Shown here one piece after another: positions 10,601 through 19,905 of a stretch of DNA of 43,104 nt (positions are counted from its first letter, which is position 1; every line of letters starts with the position of its first letter). Source of the DNA: Amphimedon queenslandica (lineage: Eukaryota > Porifera > Demospongiae > Haplosclerida > Niphatidae); contig NW_003546425.1 in the NCBI RefSeq assembly GCF_000090795.2, positions 129,266 to 172,369 of the forward strand, given 5' to 3'. The notes beneath the pieces were generated by a model. The model was not told where the DNA came from. It did no database searches and was given only the letters and a program-made list of their open reading frames with translations. A program made the translations under genes and the position numbers.

Positions 10601-12319
10601 CCCCGCCTTTCCCCTACTATTCCATGGAGTCATTGTAAATCATTAATTCTTTAATTTTATTTATTTTATTTTCAAAACTTTATTATTAATATATTTTTAT
10701 TTTAGTTTTTTTAATTTTTATTATTTTTATTATTATTTTATTTTATATATAAAAATATTATTTTTCTTATAAAAAATAATTAAAAAAAATTTTTTTGTTT
10801 TCTTTATTTTTTTTAAATTTTATTTTTAATTACAGGGTGAGGACGTTAGAGAGGGTAACAGTCCTTCATGGTTTAATCCAGTTGAAGCTGTCCAGGTCTT
10901 TTTTCTCTTTTTCTCAAACTTTCCTTTTATATTTTATTTATTTTTAAGGTCGTTCGATATGTTCAGAGTCTATTGAGTGGGTGTGCCTCCTTAACAGCAA
11001 CAGATATTGGACTAATAGCTCCTTACAGGAAACAAGTTGAAAAGATCAGACTGTTACTAACAAAGACAGGAATAGAAGATATAAAGGTAGTAACCGTAGT
11101 ATGCTCTTTGCATGTGCATGGCATAAAAACTTGTGAATTTTAAAAATACCCTAGCTGTACCAAATTTTGAGCAACTTTAAAAATTTGTGAAAAATTAATT
11201 TTGATTGGAATCAGCTCAAACTTTCTACACAACATAAGTACATATATATGTATCAGTAAAAATATAAAAATGGATAAATCCCTACTTTTCAATTTTGGCC
11301 CAAGACCATGTACTGGACTTTTACCCAATTTTTGAGCAGCTTTAAAAATTCATAAATAATTCAATTTTGATCGGAATCAGTTCAAAATTTCTACACAGCA
11401 TAAGTACATGTATATGTATCAGAAAAAGTTATAAAAATGGAGAATTTTCTACTTTTCAATTTTGGTGAAATTTGGTCCAAGACCATGTACTATAGTACAG
11501 GGACTTTGGCCCGATTTTTGAGCAATTTCAAAAATTCATTAAAATTCCAATGAAATCAGCTCAAACTTTTAATACCGTATAGGGGTTATATTTCACTGGA
11601 AATAAATTTTGTGAATTTCGCATTGTCATTAAATTTGTGAAATTAAATTCCACAAAAGAGGTGTGTCACACTAGTAAAAATGGCTGCAGAAGGTAGGATT
11701 TGTGAAAATTTATACCAACAAATGGCAAATCTTGACAATTTCACAAAATTTTATACCAACAAAATAAAACCCCTATACGGTACAACATAAGAGCGTACAT
11801 AGAATAAATTAAATGGACACAATACCAATCACCAAGTTCAAGTCCATCCACACATGTACCAATTGTATTATTATGTTTGTACATCCATTGTATTAGGTTG
11901 GATCTATTGAAGAGTTTCAGGGTCAGGAAAAGAAGGTTATAATACTATCAACTGTGAGTTTGCAGTATAGAATTTTCATTAGAAATAATATTATTTATTT
12001 TAATAATTGTAAAGGTTCGTTCTAGTCCCGATCTACTTAGTTTTGATACACAGCATAACCTTGGTTTCCTCAGTAATCCCAAACGTTTTAATGTCTCCAT
12101 AAGTCGAGCTCAGGCCCTTCTCATTGTTGTTGGTAATCCAAATCTATTGTGTAAGGTCAGTTGATTTAATAATCGATATTCCTAATGATAGTAATAATAA
12201 TCTTTACTTGTTTTTAGGATCAACATTGGAGTCAGTTAGTAGAGTATGCTGTGTGTAATGGTGGCTACACTGGCTGTCCTGTACCACTAGTCTTTGGTGG
12301 TGAAGACACTGTTCAATGA
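4681..12319 (+). CDS. MOV10L1: MOV10L1/Armitage-type RNA helicase, complete, 23 exons, 1,070 aa
   Basis: SF1 5'-to-3' RNA helicase that feeds piRNA precursors to the processing machinery in the cytoplasm (family knowledge). Exons: 4681-4896, 5281-5346, 5392-5698, 5777-5948, 6103-6246, 6404-6577, 6632-6752, 6851-6939, 6988-7201, 7305-7410, 7497-7540, 7612-7703, 7753-7811, 8156-8430, 9094-9236, 9490-9643, 10093-10257, 10461-10634, 10836-10895, 10949-11086, 11897-11953, 12015-12155, 12218-12319. All phases agree. The N-terminal region has the repeated GMIDNIIYF / [16 protein letters not shown] modules that distinguish MOV10L1 from MOV10. [13 protein letters not shown] is nearly identical to vertebrate MOV10L1. 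Helicase motifs: GPPGTGKT (about residue 653), DEAGQ (about 769), GDPYQLGP (about 797), [38 protein letters not shown]. The human protein is about 140 aa longer. Exon 14 opens with an unusual Pro/Ser/Leu-rich stretch translated from a pyrimidine tract. Exon 7 could end at 6755 instead. Confidence 0.95.
4985..5276. repeat. Dispersed intronic repeat, two monomers, in MOV10L1 intron 1
   Basis: Two tandem copies of the window-wide repeat. Recognisable blocks are CATAGCATAAGGACATCAAT, AAAATGTAATAAAAATT, ATTTTGGAGC and ATGGGCTATAGC. They fill most of intron 1, and the last copy runs into the acceptor of exon 2 (TATAGCTATTTTTAG at its end). No coding potential. Confidence 0.75.
8555..9010. repeat. 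Dispersed intronic repeat, about 2.5 monomers, in MOV10L1 intron 14
   Basis: Inverted orientation relative to the copy in intron 1. Tandem units of roughly 180 bp share ACATGTTCTTATGTTGTGTAG, AAAGTTTG, ATTGAATTTTTTAT and CTATAGTACAGGG blocks. This subtype carries a palindromic GTACTATAGTAC where the other carries ATGGGCTATAGC. Confidence 0.75.
9283..9475. mobile_element. TACCGTATAG-ended MITE, MOV10L1 intron 15
   Basis: Left end TACCGTATAGCGCTTTAATT and the complement of the right end, TACTGTATAGCGCTTTATTT, match over about 18 bp. About 193 bp. The interior is rich in GGTGATTTTG/CCAAAATAAA-type mirror and inverted pieces and is non-coding. Confidence 0.75.
9679..9869. mobile_element. MITE-like element, MOV10L1 intron 16
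   Basis: Ends GTATAAGTGGGGGTTTTT (9679-9696) and, on the complement, GTATAAGTGGGTTTTTTC (inward from 9869) form an inverted repeat with a 2 bp indel. The interior has a further inverted ATTTCATGGA/TTTCATGAAAT pair. About 190 bp, non-coding. Confidence 0.6.
11140..11815. repeat. Dispersed intronic repeat in MOV10L1 intron 20, interrupted by a MITE
   Basis: Two to three monomers sharing GGAATCAGCTCAAACTTTCT, ACACAACATAAGTACAT, TGTATCAG and CTATAGTACAGGG. The last monomer stops after CAAACTTTTAA at 11572 and resumes with CAACATAAGAGCGTACAT from 11783, split by the element at 11573-11782. Confidence 0.8.
11573..11782. mobile_element. TACCGTATAG-ended MITE inserted in an older repeat
   Basis: Ends TACCGTATAGGGGTTATATT and, on the complement, TACCGTATAGGGGTTTTATT. 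210 bp with TA at both outer edges. Removing it reconnects the two halves of the surrounding repeat monomer, which fits a TA-target insertion after the repeat spread. Confidence 0.85.
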
Positions 12320-12636
12320 GTCAATACTGTTCTAAAAACACTATAGTGCTAATATTCAACACATTTATCATTTATCAGTATCAACTTGTTGCATTAAAAA
12401 TATAAATATAATTATGTTGCTAAAAAATGGGCTCCAAAATTAAGTACCCATCTAATTACCATAGTTTGGTGTCTAGACAATTCTTGTTCACAAGTCTAGG
12501 TGTAAACAAGGTGTCAAAAGCAACTTGTAATTTTTGGAGAAAGTTGCAAAAACTAATAAATGAGCTCTGCAGAGAAAATAATCACAAAATATTTTTAATT
12601 ATTAAACATTTATAATTTACATTAGGTATACAATAA
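12320..12636. other. Convergent intergenic region between MOV10L1 and CDC16
   Basis: The 3' flanks of both genes share 317 bp. AATAAA at 12555-12560 is a candidate poly(A) signal for MOV10L1. An ATTAAA variant on the minus strand near 12594 could serve CDC16. No other gene or repeat is evident; transcripts may overlap here. Confidence 0.5.
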
Positions 12637-14346
12637 TCAATCAGTTTGCATGTCTACAGAAGAAGTATCCTTCAACTCAGGGCAGGCACCATTCTCTCCA
12701 TATACTAGCTGATCAAGGACACTCTCATCTTCAACAGAAGAAAAAGTCAGAGGCAAAGAGGCTAGTTCACCAACTGCAGTCTGCATCACTTCAATAGTAA
12801 ACTGGTCCTCTCTCCTCAATCTCAGGCTCTGATTGCAATACTGCACAACTTGAGTATAATCCTCCATTAATAAGTACACGAATGCAATGGCTGTGAGAGT
12901 CTCAGGCTCACTAGGACACAGTTGAAGAGCTTTCTTATGAGCTTTGAGGGCCTCAGGATACTTTCCAAGCTTGCGCTGGACGTGTCCTAAATTATTGTAT
13001 ATGGGCTCCCAAGAATGAAGAGTAACGTTAGGATCCATAGTCTGTAGTATGGACACGGCCTGTGTGAAATAAGCCTCTGCTTTATCATACCTACCACTGG
13101 ACGAGAGTACCATCCCCACCTCCGAACACAGTGCTGGGTTCTGAGGTGCAAGGGCTAAAGCATTTTTATAAAACGATATAGATATTGGAAGGTTCCCCGT
13201 TACAAAGTACTCCTTTCCAAGATACATCATGGGAACGTGAGACGACTTTAAGTAGCGGGCAGCATGACCGAATGCAGTGATGGCTTGATCGTGCTCGCCC
13301 TCCGAAGCAAACGAGAGTCCGTACATGATATGAGCATGGGCAAAGTGAGGGTCTAAATTGATGGATTTAGCGAGATACCTCCGAGCCTGTGGATGCTTCC
13401 CTATGCAATAGTAATACGAACTCACGACATACCATGATAATGGAGACTCTGGGTAGTTCTTCACGAGGTCTTGACCAAGAGAGTAGAGCTGAACGGACGA
13501 CTTTTGAATAACGAGACAAGCAACGTGGGTTAGTAAGGTAGGGCTGTGGTACGGGTCCTTCTTGAGTATGCTTGAAGTGATTGTTTTGCATTTCTCTATA
13601 TCCATTTTATCCAAGAGGCTGGAGGCAACGCGAGACTGGACGTCGATACTTTTAACTAGACTCTTTGCCTTTTCCAAGAGAGGATAGGGTTTCTTGTAAT
13701 GACAGAGCTTCGACTGGTAGAGATACTGCATGATCTTCTCTTCTTCTCCACTGAATGAAAGGGACGAGACTAGTGAGTGCTCATCAGGGCCCTGAAGTGC
13801 ACGAAGAGCATAAAGTTGTTCCAGTGCCTCCTCGCAATACGAATCCTCAGCTAGTACATCTTTATAGCAGGCTATTGCTTCTGATACATTACCAGTACCT
13901 TCATAGGCCCTTCCCAACAGCATGTACATAGGGGCCCCTGATACATGGCCCAGTCTAATGGATACGAGGTCCTCCTTTTTCTGAGCTCCTCCTCCTTCAT
14001 CCATTAACCCTCCGTCTTCTTCTTCAGCAGGACCGCCCGTCAGTAGTGAGACCACTTCGCCCCAGGCTTTGCAAGCTGCTAGGCATTTTGCTGCCAGGTA
14101 TCGGAGCGAGGAAGACTTAGTGAGAAGAGGAGAATTTTGAAGGCAAGAGGCGGCGCGCCTCCATTGCCCGCTGTTATAAAGACACTGGCAGTAGAGCACC
14201 AGGTCGTCTATATCTTCCTCTGATAGGAGAAGAGCCTTTTCAGCCCAAAAGGCAGCCGTTTCTGGCATCATCTTGCTATTATAGTCATCAGCAAGCTGTC
14301 TGAATCGGATGAGTAGACCTTCTGTGTCCATGCTGGATTTAATCAT
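12637..14346 (-). CDS. CDC16: Anaphase-promoting complex subunit 6 (CDC16), intronless, 569 aa
   Basis: TPR scaffold subunit of the APC/C ubiquitin ligase, acting in the nucleus and on mitotic chromatin. One uninterrupted frame resembles vertebrate CDC16 along its length: an N-terminal FWAEKALLLS...YCQCLYNSGQWRRA repeat, RYLAAKCL, LLGRAYEGTGN, and the TPR block with YPESPLSWYVVSSYY, ARRYLAKSINLDPHFAHAHI, GLSFASEGEHDQAITAF, WEPIYNNLGHVQRKLGKY and AIAFVYLLMEDY. Human CDC16 is about 620 aa; this one ends sooner and lacks the long acidic tail. The ATG at 14346 has weak context. The ATG at 14331 (codon 6; A at -3, G at +4) may be the real start, giving 564 aa. The absence of introns is odd beside intron-rich neighbours and could mean intron loss or retroposition. 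Confidence 0.95.
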   Translation of the reverse strand: MIKSSMDTEGLLIRFRQLADDYNSKMMPETAAFWAEKALLLSEEDIDDLVLYCQCLYNSGQWRRAASCLQNSPLLTKSSSLRYLAAKCLAACKAWGEVVSLLTGGPAEEEDGGLMDEGGGAQKKEDLVSIRLGHVSGAPMYMLLGRAYEGTGNVSEAIACYKDVLAEDSYCEEALEQLYALRALQGPDEHSLVSSLSFSGEEEKIMQYLYQSKLCHYKKPYPLLEKAKSLVKSIDVQSRVASSLLDKMDIEKCKTITSSILKKDPYHSPTLLTHVACLVIQKSSVQLYSLGQDLVKNYPESPLSWYVVSSYYYCIGKHPQARRYLAKSINLDPHFAHAHIMYGLSFASEGEHDQAITAFGHAARYLKSSHVPMMYLGKEYFVTGNLPISISFYKNALALAPQNPALCSEVGMVLSSSGRYDKAEAYFTQAVSILQTMDPNVTLHSWEPIYNNLGHVQRKLGKYPEALKAHKKALQLCPSEPETLTAIAFVYLLMEDYTQVVQYCNQSLRLRREDQFTIEVMQTAVGELASLPLTFSSVEDESVLDQLVYGENGACPELKDTSSVDMQTD

Positions 14347-14839
14347 AAAAGGCGGGTAACCACGCCCACAATAACTAATTCATCAGGTCCATACCCACAG
14401 CAATAATTAAATTTTATTTTTTAGAAAAAGGGAACAACTTTAATGAATGGTACAAAACTAACAGAGAGAAAGTAATGATTCATGAAAAGACAAATACTGA
14501 TTGCACGTACACCACAACACACAAAACAGTGACCAGTTTGAAAACACACACACACACACACAAATAAAGATAATGACATTTGATTCAGAGAGAGAGGGAG
14601 AGAAAGAATAGAGAAGAGGGATGAGGACAAACCAACAAAAACAACAATAATAAATATATAAACTTATAAAAATGTCAATATTATCCAGGGAATTAGAAAT
14701 CAAAGAAAAATCAAAAATAATATCAATAGAAAAGAACCAATAATAGTTATTATTTTTATTATAATCTTTATTCCAGATAATTTCTCTCTTTTCAAAATAG
14801 CGATAATTACAAAATGCAGCCGATGGTTGTAGTAATACA
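14347..14839. other. Intergenic region between FOXN2/3 and CDC16
   Basis: Low-complexity AT-rich sequence with (CA)n at about 14547-14561. A minus-strand AATAAA (complement at 14767-14772) lies about 70 bp past the FOXN stop and is the likely poly(A) signal. The CDC16 promoter must be in the remaining few hundred bases. No gene found; the short open frames are low-complexity. Confidence 0.5.
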
Positions 14840-17800
14840 CTAGAATACCTTCCCAGTACGAGTGGACCTCCTCACACAAGCAGTACTGCTACCATGTGAC
14901 ACTGTGGCCTCCTTTACATCAAGTGGCTGTGTCTCACCTACAATATTAGCAAGACAGAGCAAGGCATCAGCACCTCTTAAATCATCAAGACTAGAGGATC
15001 TAAAAGAAAAGAGAGAGAGAGAGAGATACAATACAATAGTGCTATAGTAATTTGTTATAAGTATTCTTTTAATAGTAACACAAAAATTGGTGCTATAAAA
15101 TACACGTATTGAAAAAAGCATCAAGTACTACATGTACATGTACAGGGGCTTGTAAATGAAATAGGACCTTGATTCATGCGATAAAGGAGAAGGCCCATTA
15201 TAGCCACTGTCAGCCAGAGAGGAGTCAATATCAGTTCCACTGCAATCCTCAACGCAATCATTGTCCTCACTGCTGTTGTATGCTTCATCATCTGAAATAG
15301 GGAGATAGAGAAGTAGTGTGAACAATAGAGATACATGTACAGGTATTGTACATGTACATGTACATGTATCTACTGAAAAATGTAACAGTAACTGTGGAGT
15401 CTTAGTGAGTGCATCTGAAATGTAAGACATGCCCTTGGCATCAGCTTCGTTAGATACATGTAGATAGTACATGTCTCAGGTATACTAAGGTACATGTACT
15501 GTACATGTACATTACTTAAATGATATGTACATGTACTTACACAAACGTGATTAAATGTACATGTACATGTACTTATTTTGAATCAGGTCTGGACATACAA
15601 ACGTACATGCACGCACAAACATGTAATAAATAATGCATTACAATTTAAGCTAACCTTCAGCCTTATTGTGGCCATTCACATTCCTTCTCTTCACCTTCTT
15701 CTTGCTCTGCTTTCTCTTGCGCTTCCCACGTCTTCCCCCAACACTCCTTCCCCTGCCTCCATTCTCTTTCTGTGTCTCCATCACCTCCTCACTATTGCCT
15801 AATATCAACTCAGCTGCTGCTAGCACCTCCTCAAGATTCAAACCACTCCTAATGAAGGAAAGGAATGCGTGTGTATAGAGAGGATTAGTGCCAGTAACTG
15901 TAAATGTACAAAAACTTTGAGAGAAAGAATACAATAACAACTCCACGTGGACACAAACAAAAACATGTACGTGTACATACATGTACATGTACATTGTACA
16001 TCACTATAGATCTAGAATTAAATTAATTCAACTAAAAATGGGGGGTTTCAGGAGACCTGGAGAGACCAAAAGTCTTGTAAAGTTAATCCTTTAGATCTAC
16101 ATGTAACAGTGTACATGTACACTCTGTAAATATACATGTACATGTACATGTAAATGTAATACTGTAGCTTTACATGTAAATGATGAAATATCTTTATACC
16201 TTGAAGATGGTGCAGGGGAGGGAGGAGGTGTGGGCAAATCAGTATAACAGTGGTCGTGATAGATGGCTCTCACTAGAGCTGGATCAACCCCACCATTCTC
16301 AGCACCACTTATAAGACATATTGACAGTGCTGCATCTCTTTCAGCAGCATCAAGACCTTTATCTGAGACTGCTAGCTCTAATTCCTCTCTCAGGGCAGCT
16401 AGAGGGAGAGAGAGAGAGGGAGGGAGAGGGAGGGAGAGAGAGGGAGGGAGGGAGAGAGAGGGAGGGAGAGAGAGAGAGAGAGGGGGGAGAGAGAGAGGGA
16501 GAGAGAGAGAGGGAGAGGGAGGGAGAGGGAGAGAGAGGGGGAGGGAGAGAGAGAGGGGGGAATTATTATTTAAACAAGCTATACAATGAACATGTACAGG
16601 TATGTAGTTGCTATAGAGTTTGAAAGAACAGGAAATCACTTGTAAGAAAACAGACTGAGGGGCAGTAATTAGAATAAGACAGGAAAGTAGAATAGAAAAC
16701 AACTACACATGTACAAACAAATTGACACAGATACATGTACAAATACATGTACATGCACTGTATATTGAAGCAATACACATGTCACATACATGCATGTACA
16801 GATATAATTGATGTACATGTACAATAGTTGATGATAGAGGAAATCAGTCAGGCAGTGTTTGGTATATTAGCACAGGTGTTCATATCACAACAATCAGCTA
16901 TAATTATATTGTAACTTGTAGCTGAAAATAACAATAGCATAAGGTACATGTACATTAGATGTTCATTAAGTGCATACACTTAAAGGAGGCACACACACAC
17001 ACACATATATGTACAGTGTGTGTAGTGATACTGGCACTTATGGAGAATGTTTAGGTGAGGTAATAACATGGTTTGTTGAGCACTGAAGAGGTTAGAGTCA
17101 TTCGAAACCCAAACACATCAGCTCACAGACACAAAGAAATAAACAACCCCAAGAAGAGAGAGAAATAAGAGTAAGTGTAATATCTAATACACTAGGATCA
17201 GAAGCCATAACAAATACCAGAGAAGCCAGTATAAGAATGGAATCTACACTTGGCTGTAACCTGATTGGCTAAAACAACAGTACTGTGAGTGTAGTAGTAG
17301 TAGGATAGTACATTCGTATACTATAACAATAGTGCACACGGATAAGTTGTACTGTACATGTACGTGTACATGTACATGTATGTCATCATGCGTGTATCAA
17401 GATGTATTAATGTGATAGTGGACAAACAGGTATTGTAATTACCATGGTAACAAGGCAATACATGTATACATGAAGATACAATTAATATCACTTACCAATC
17501 ATACTCCTTGAGGCAACAGGTGAGAGAGAGAGAGAGGGGGGAGGGATGGTGAGAAAGAGAGAGAAAGAGAGAGATTAAAAACACATTTGTAAATGGATTT
17601 CATAGACTTCTCATAAAACACATGATCAATAAATATCGTTATACTTTGAAGTTCACATTGTCTTGTTTGTACCAATGACATTCACAAGTTAAAAACTACA
17701 ATGAATAATACCTTTCCTTTCATAAAGCCCCTTAACACCCTTTTAAAAGGCTTCAACGCCTATTGTCACAAGATTCAATACAGCCATATAAAACTGTTAG

Positions 17801-19251
17801 CAGACCAGAGAGTGTTTATTTCATTAGCATTAATGGGTGACTAGTCTACCCTCTATGAAAGGCATGAAGCTTTCTATTTAGCTTTGTCTTGCGCTAAATG
17901 TGTTCAAAAGGTGCATGCCTAAGAGTGCATGTGTACCTTGGAAAGTAAGGAGGAGTGAAATACTTGTGATAAGGATGATAAGGGTTAAGCTTCAAAGCAG
18001 AGAGGAGACTTTCTCTGTATGACGAATCAACAGTCCACAAGCCTCCCTTTGTAATGATGGACTTGCTCTGTTTCAATACAGACATAAAAAGGGAAATAAA
18101 GAGATAAAAGATAATGAATGACATACGAGTCTATTTATTGCAATATTCATGGGGAGTATCTAATGTCATCATTAAGTATAAACATGACCTGGGGATAAGA
18201 CTTCAACCACATCCAGGAACCACATGGTCAGTAAAGTTGAGTCATCATTGACAGTCTTACATGTAACACAAGGCAATGTCACCCAATCCAATTCTATTAT
18301 GCACTTTTGAAGTGTTTCCATGACAGACATAATAAAGGCTCTTTTTAATGGCATCACTAATTTGACTTTTAATTCTTAAAATCCCATAACATGATTACTT
18401 AAACAATACGCGTGTGTCTTGATGACACAAAACTTCGACTGCACACATTCTCTTTCCACAACATTCCCCCTCTTAAATCTACTACATGTACAGCACAAGT
18501 ACCTTACTCTCTGCTTTACTTTTTGACCCCCCACCCTCAATTTTCCTCTCCCTTTCTCTCCCTCTCTTACCCTTTTAGAAAACTTCTCAACTTTCTTGAA
18601 GCACTTATTCAGCGAGAGGTTGTGTCTGATTGAGTTTTTCCAGCCCGGGGAAGCCGACTGATAATATGGGAACTTCCACTGTACCCATTCATAGATCTGC
18701 TTGACTGGTAGCGTCTTGGTAGGAGAACTCTCTAAAGCCATAAAGATCATACAAGCAAAGGAGAGAGGAGGCTTGTGAGCATCTTCACCATTATAACGCT
18801 TGTTTCGTACACTCAGGACAACGTTGAGCATCTTCTCAGCAGAATTCACGGTACCTTTACGAGGAACCTTAAACTGTTGACCGTCCGGGCCTAACTTGAG
18901 TCGATCCTCTTCGTCTAATTTTGAACTCGAGCCTCGTCTTGCTGTAGTCCTTGTACCCATTGGGCTGAGTCTGTGAGGAGAGCCGGTGAGTGCGTTACAC
19001 ATGGTGGTGAGTACCCCAGGGTTCTGAAGCCAGCTCAGACTGGTAAGCTCATCGTCCTCTACTCGACGAGAAATGGAGCCAAACACATGGAGGGAGGCTT
19101 CCTCTTCTCCCGGTAGCTTGGGGACTCCTTCAAGGGACGTGGTAGAGGGAGAGAGAGGGATACTCGGGGGTTTTAGGCTAGGGAGGGTTATGTGAGATGT
19201 GGCTAACATGTCTGCTACCCGAGGAAAGCCTTGCTCTTCGTCGCCAACCAT
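14840..19251 (-). CDS. FOXN2/3: FOXN2/3-class forkhead transcription factor, seven exons, 499 aa
   Basis: Nuclear winged-helix DNA-binding protein, probably a repressor like vertebrate FOXN3. Exons: 19251-18571, 18067-17937, 17506-17496, 16398-16200, 15848-15655, 15291-15168, 14999-14840; 1,500 nt with all phases closed. A pre-forkhead motif [12 protein letters not shown] (about residues 66-77) is shared with FOXN2/3. The forkhead (about 160-255) has [47 protein letters not shown] and GGLWTVD, split by intron 1. The C-terminal half keeps three FOXN3-like islands: [20 protein letters not shown] and [11 protein letters not shown] basic [14 protein letters not shown] cluster near residue 395 is a likely nuclear signal. 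The third exon is only 11 nt. The open frame extends upstream to a TTG at 19260; the first ATG is at 19251. The forkhead call is certain; the N2/3 rather than N1/4 class rests on GWKNS(I/V)[13 protein letters not shown] and the C-terminal islands. Confidence 0.93.
15129..15562. repeat. Cluster of palindromic TACATG microsatellite tracts
   Basis: Several short runs of (TACATG)n, each self-complementary, occur between and beside FOXN exons (about 15129-15144, 15347-15369, 15490-15512, 15556-15574). The same hexamer recurs at about 15977-15999, 16135-16152, 28452-28490, 29264-29288, 29718-29742, 31539-31560 and elsewhere. Confidence 0.85.
16400..16559. repeat. 160 bp GA/GGGA purine tract (CT-rich on the FOXN sense strand)
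   Basis: Almost pure purine on the plus strand with GGGAGGG and GAGAGA units. On the transcribed sense it is a CT tract ending at the acceptor of FOXN exon 4 (16398), so it serves as a very long polypyrimidine tract. The long Arg/Glu open frames here are artefacts of the repeat. Confidence 0.85.
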
Positions 19252-19905
19252 GTGACACAAGATATAAGCCTTCTTCTCTGAAGCGGCAGATGATTGACAA
19301 TTAGCACTTGAAGGCGATCAAGACCTCTCCTCTACAACGAAAGAGGGCTCTCATACAAAGGTAAAGAAGAGTGAGACCGTTCACGTGTTTCTGTATCTCT
19401 CTCTTTTCCTTCTTCTCCGTTATTCTGTTGTTCTATTTCTGGATGGGAACGGTTGCTAGGATACGTTAGTATTTTTGTCGTCATGGCTACCCTCAATTAA
19501 TAATAAAACAACAATAATAGAAATTATAATAACTAGAATAAACTGAAATACTATACCACAAACCGACCCATTGATGCATGCAACATGTATTTATAAATTC
19601 TCTTTGTTTTATACTCTCCTGGCCTTGAGGCAATTGCCTTAAAATTATAATAACAACAACAATGATGATGATACTTAAAACACCAATAGTGGAGAGAAAT
19701 ATTGTGCATTAAAAGCACATAAATATCTAAAAAAAACAAGAAATGATTATTACTAATTATGTTTAAAAATCTGATGGAGTAAAGGAGAAAGAGAGAGAGA
19801 GAATGTTTTTATGCCAGTATGGTTAAAAAATTTCAACGAATGTATGAAATGAATGATGGAGTGATTATTACAACAAAACTGATACTCTGGAGAAGGAGGC
19901 TGGGT
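19252..19905. other. Intergenic region: FOXN2/3 promoter and docking-protein 3' flank
   Basis: No gene found. A CACGTG E-box lies at about 19382-19387, roughly 130 bp upstream of the FOXN ATG. A GA-rich stretch lies at 19787-19800. Nothing else recognisable. Confidence 0.4.

Noticed and set aside
15129..15562. Regularly spaced TACATG runs as a possible CRISPR-like array
   Set aside because: Spacing and unit number are irregular, there are no constant repeats with unique spacers, and the DNA is from an animal genome.
16263..16623. Long Arg/Glu/Gly-rich open frames on the plus strand, and a Leu/Ser/Pro-rich one opposite
   Set aside because: They are translations of the GA/CT purine tract at 16400-16559. 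The minus-strand frame is the FOXN exon extended into its own polypyrimidine tract.
19252..19260. FOXN start at 19260
   Set aside because: That codon is TTG. The first in-frame ATG is at 19251.
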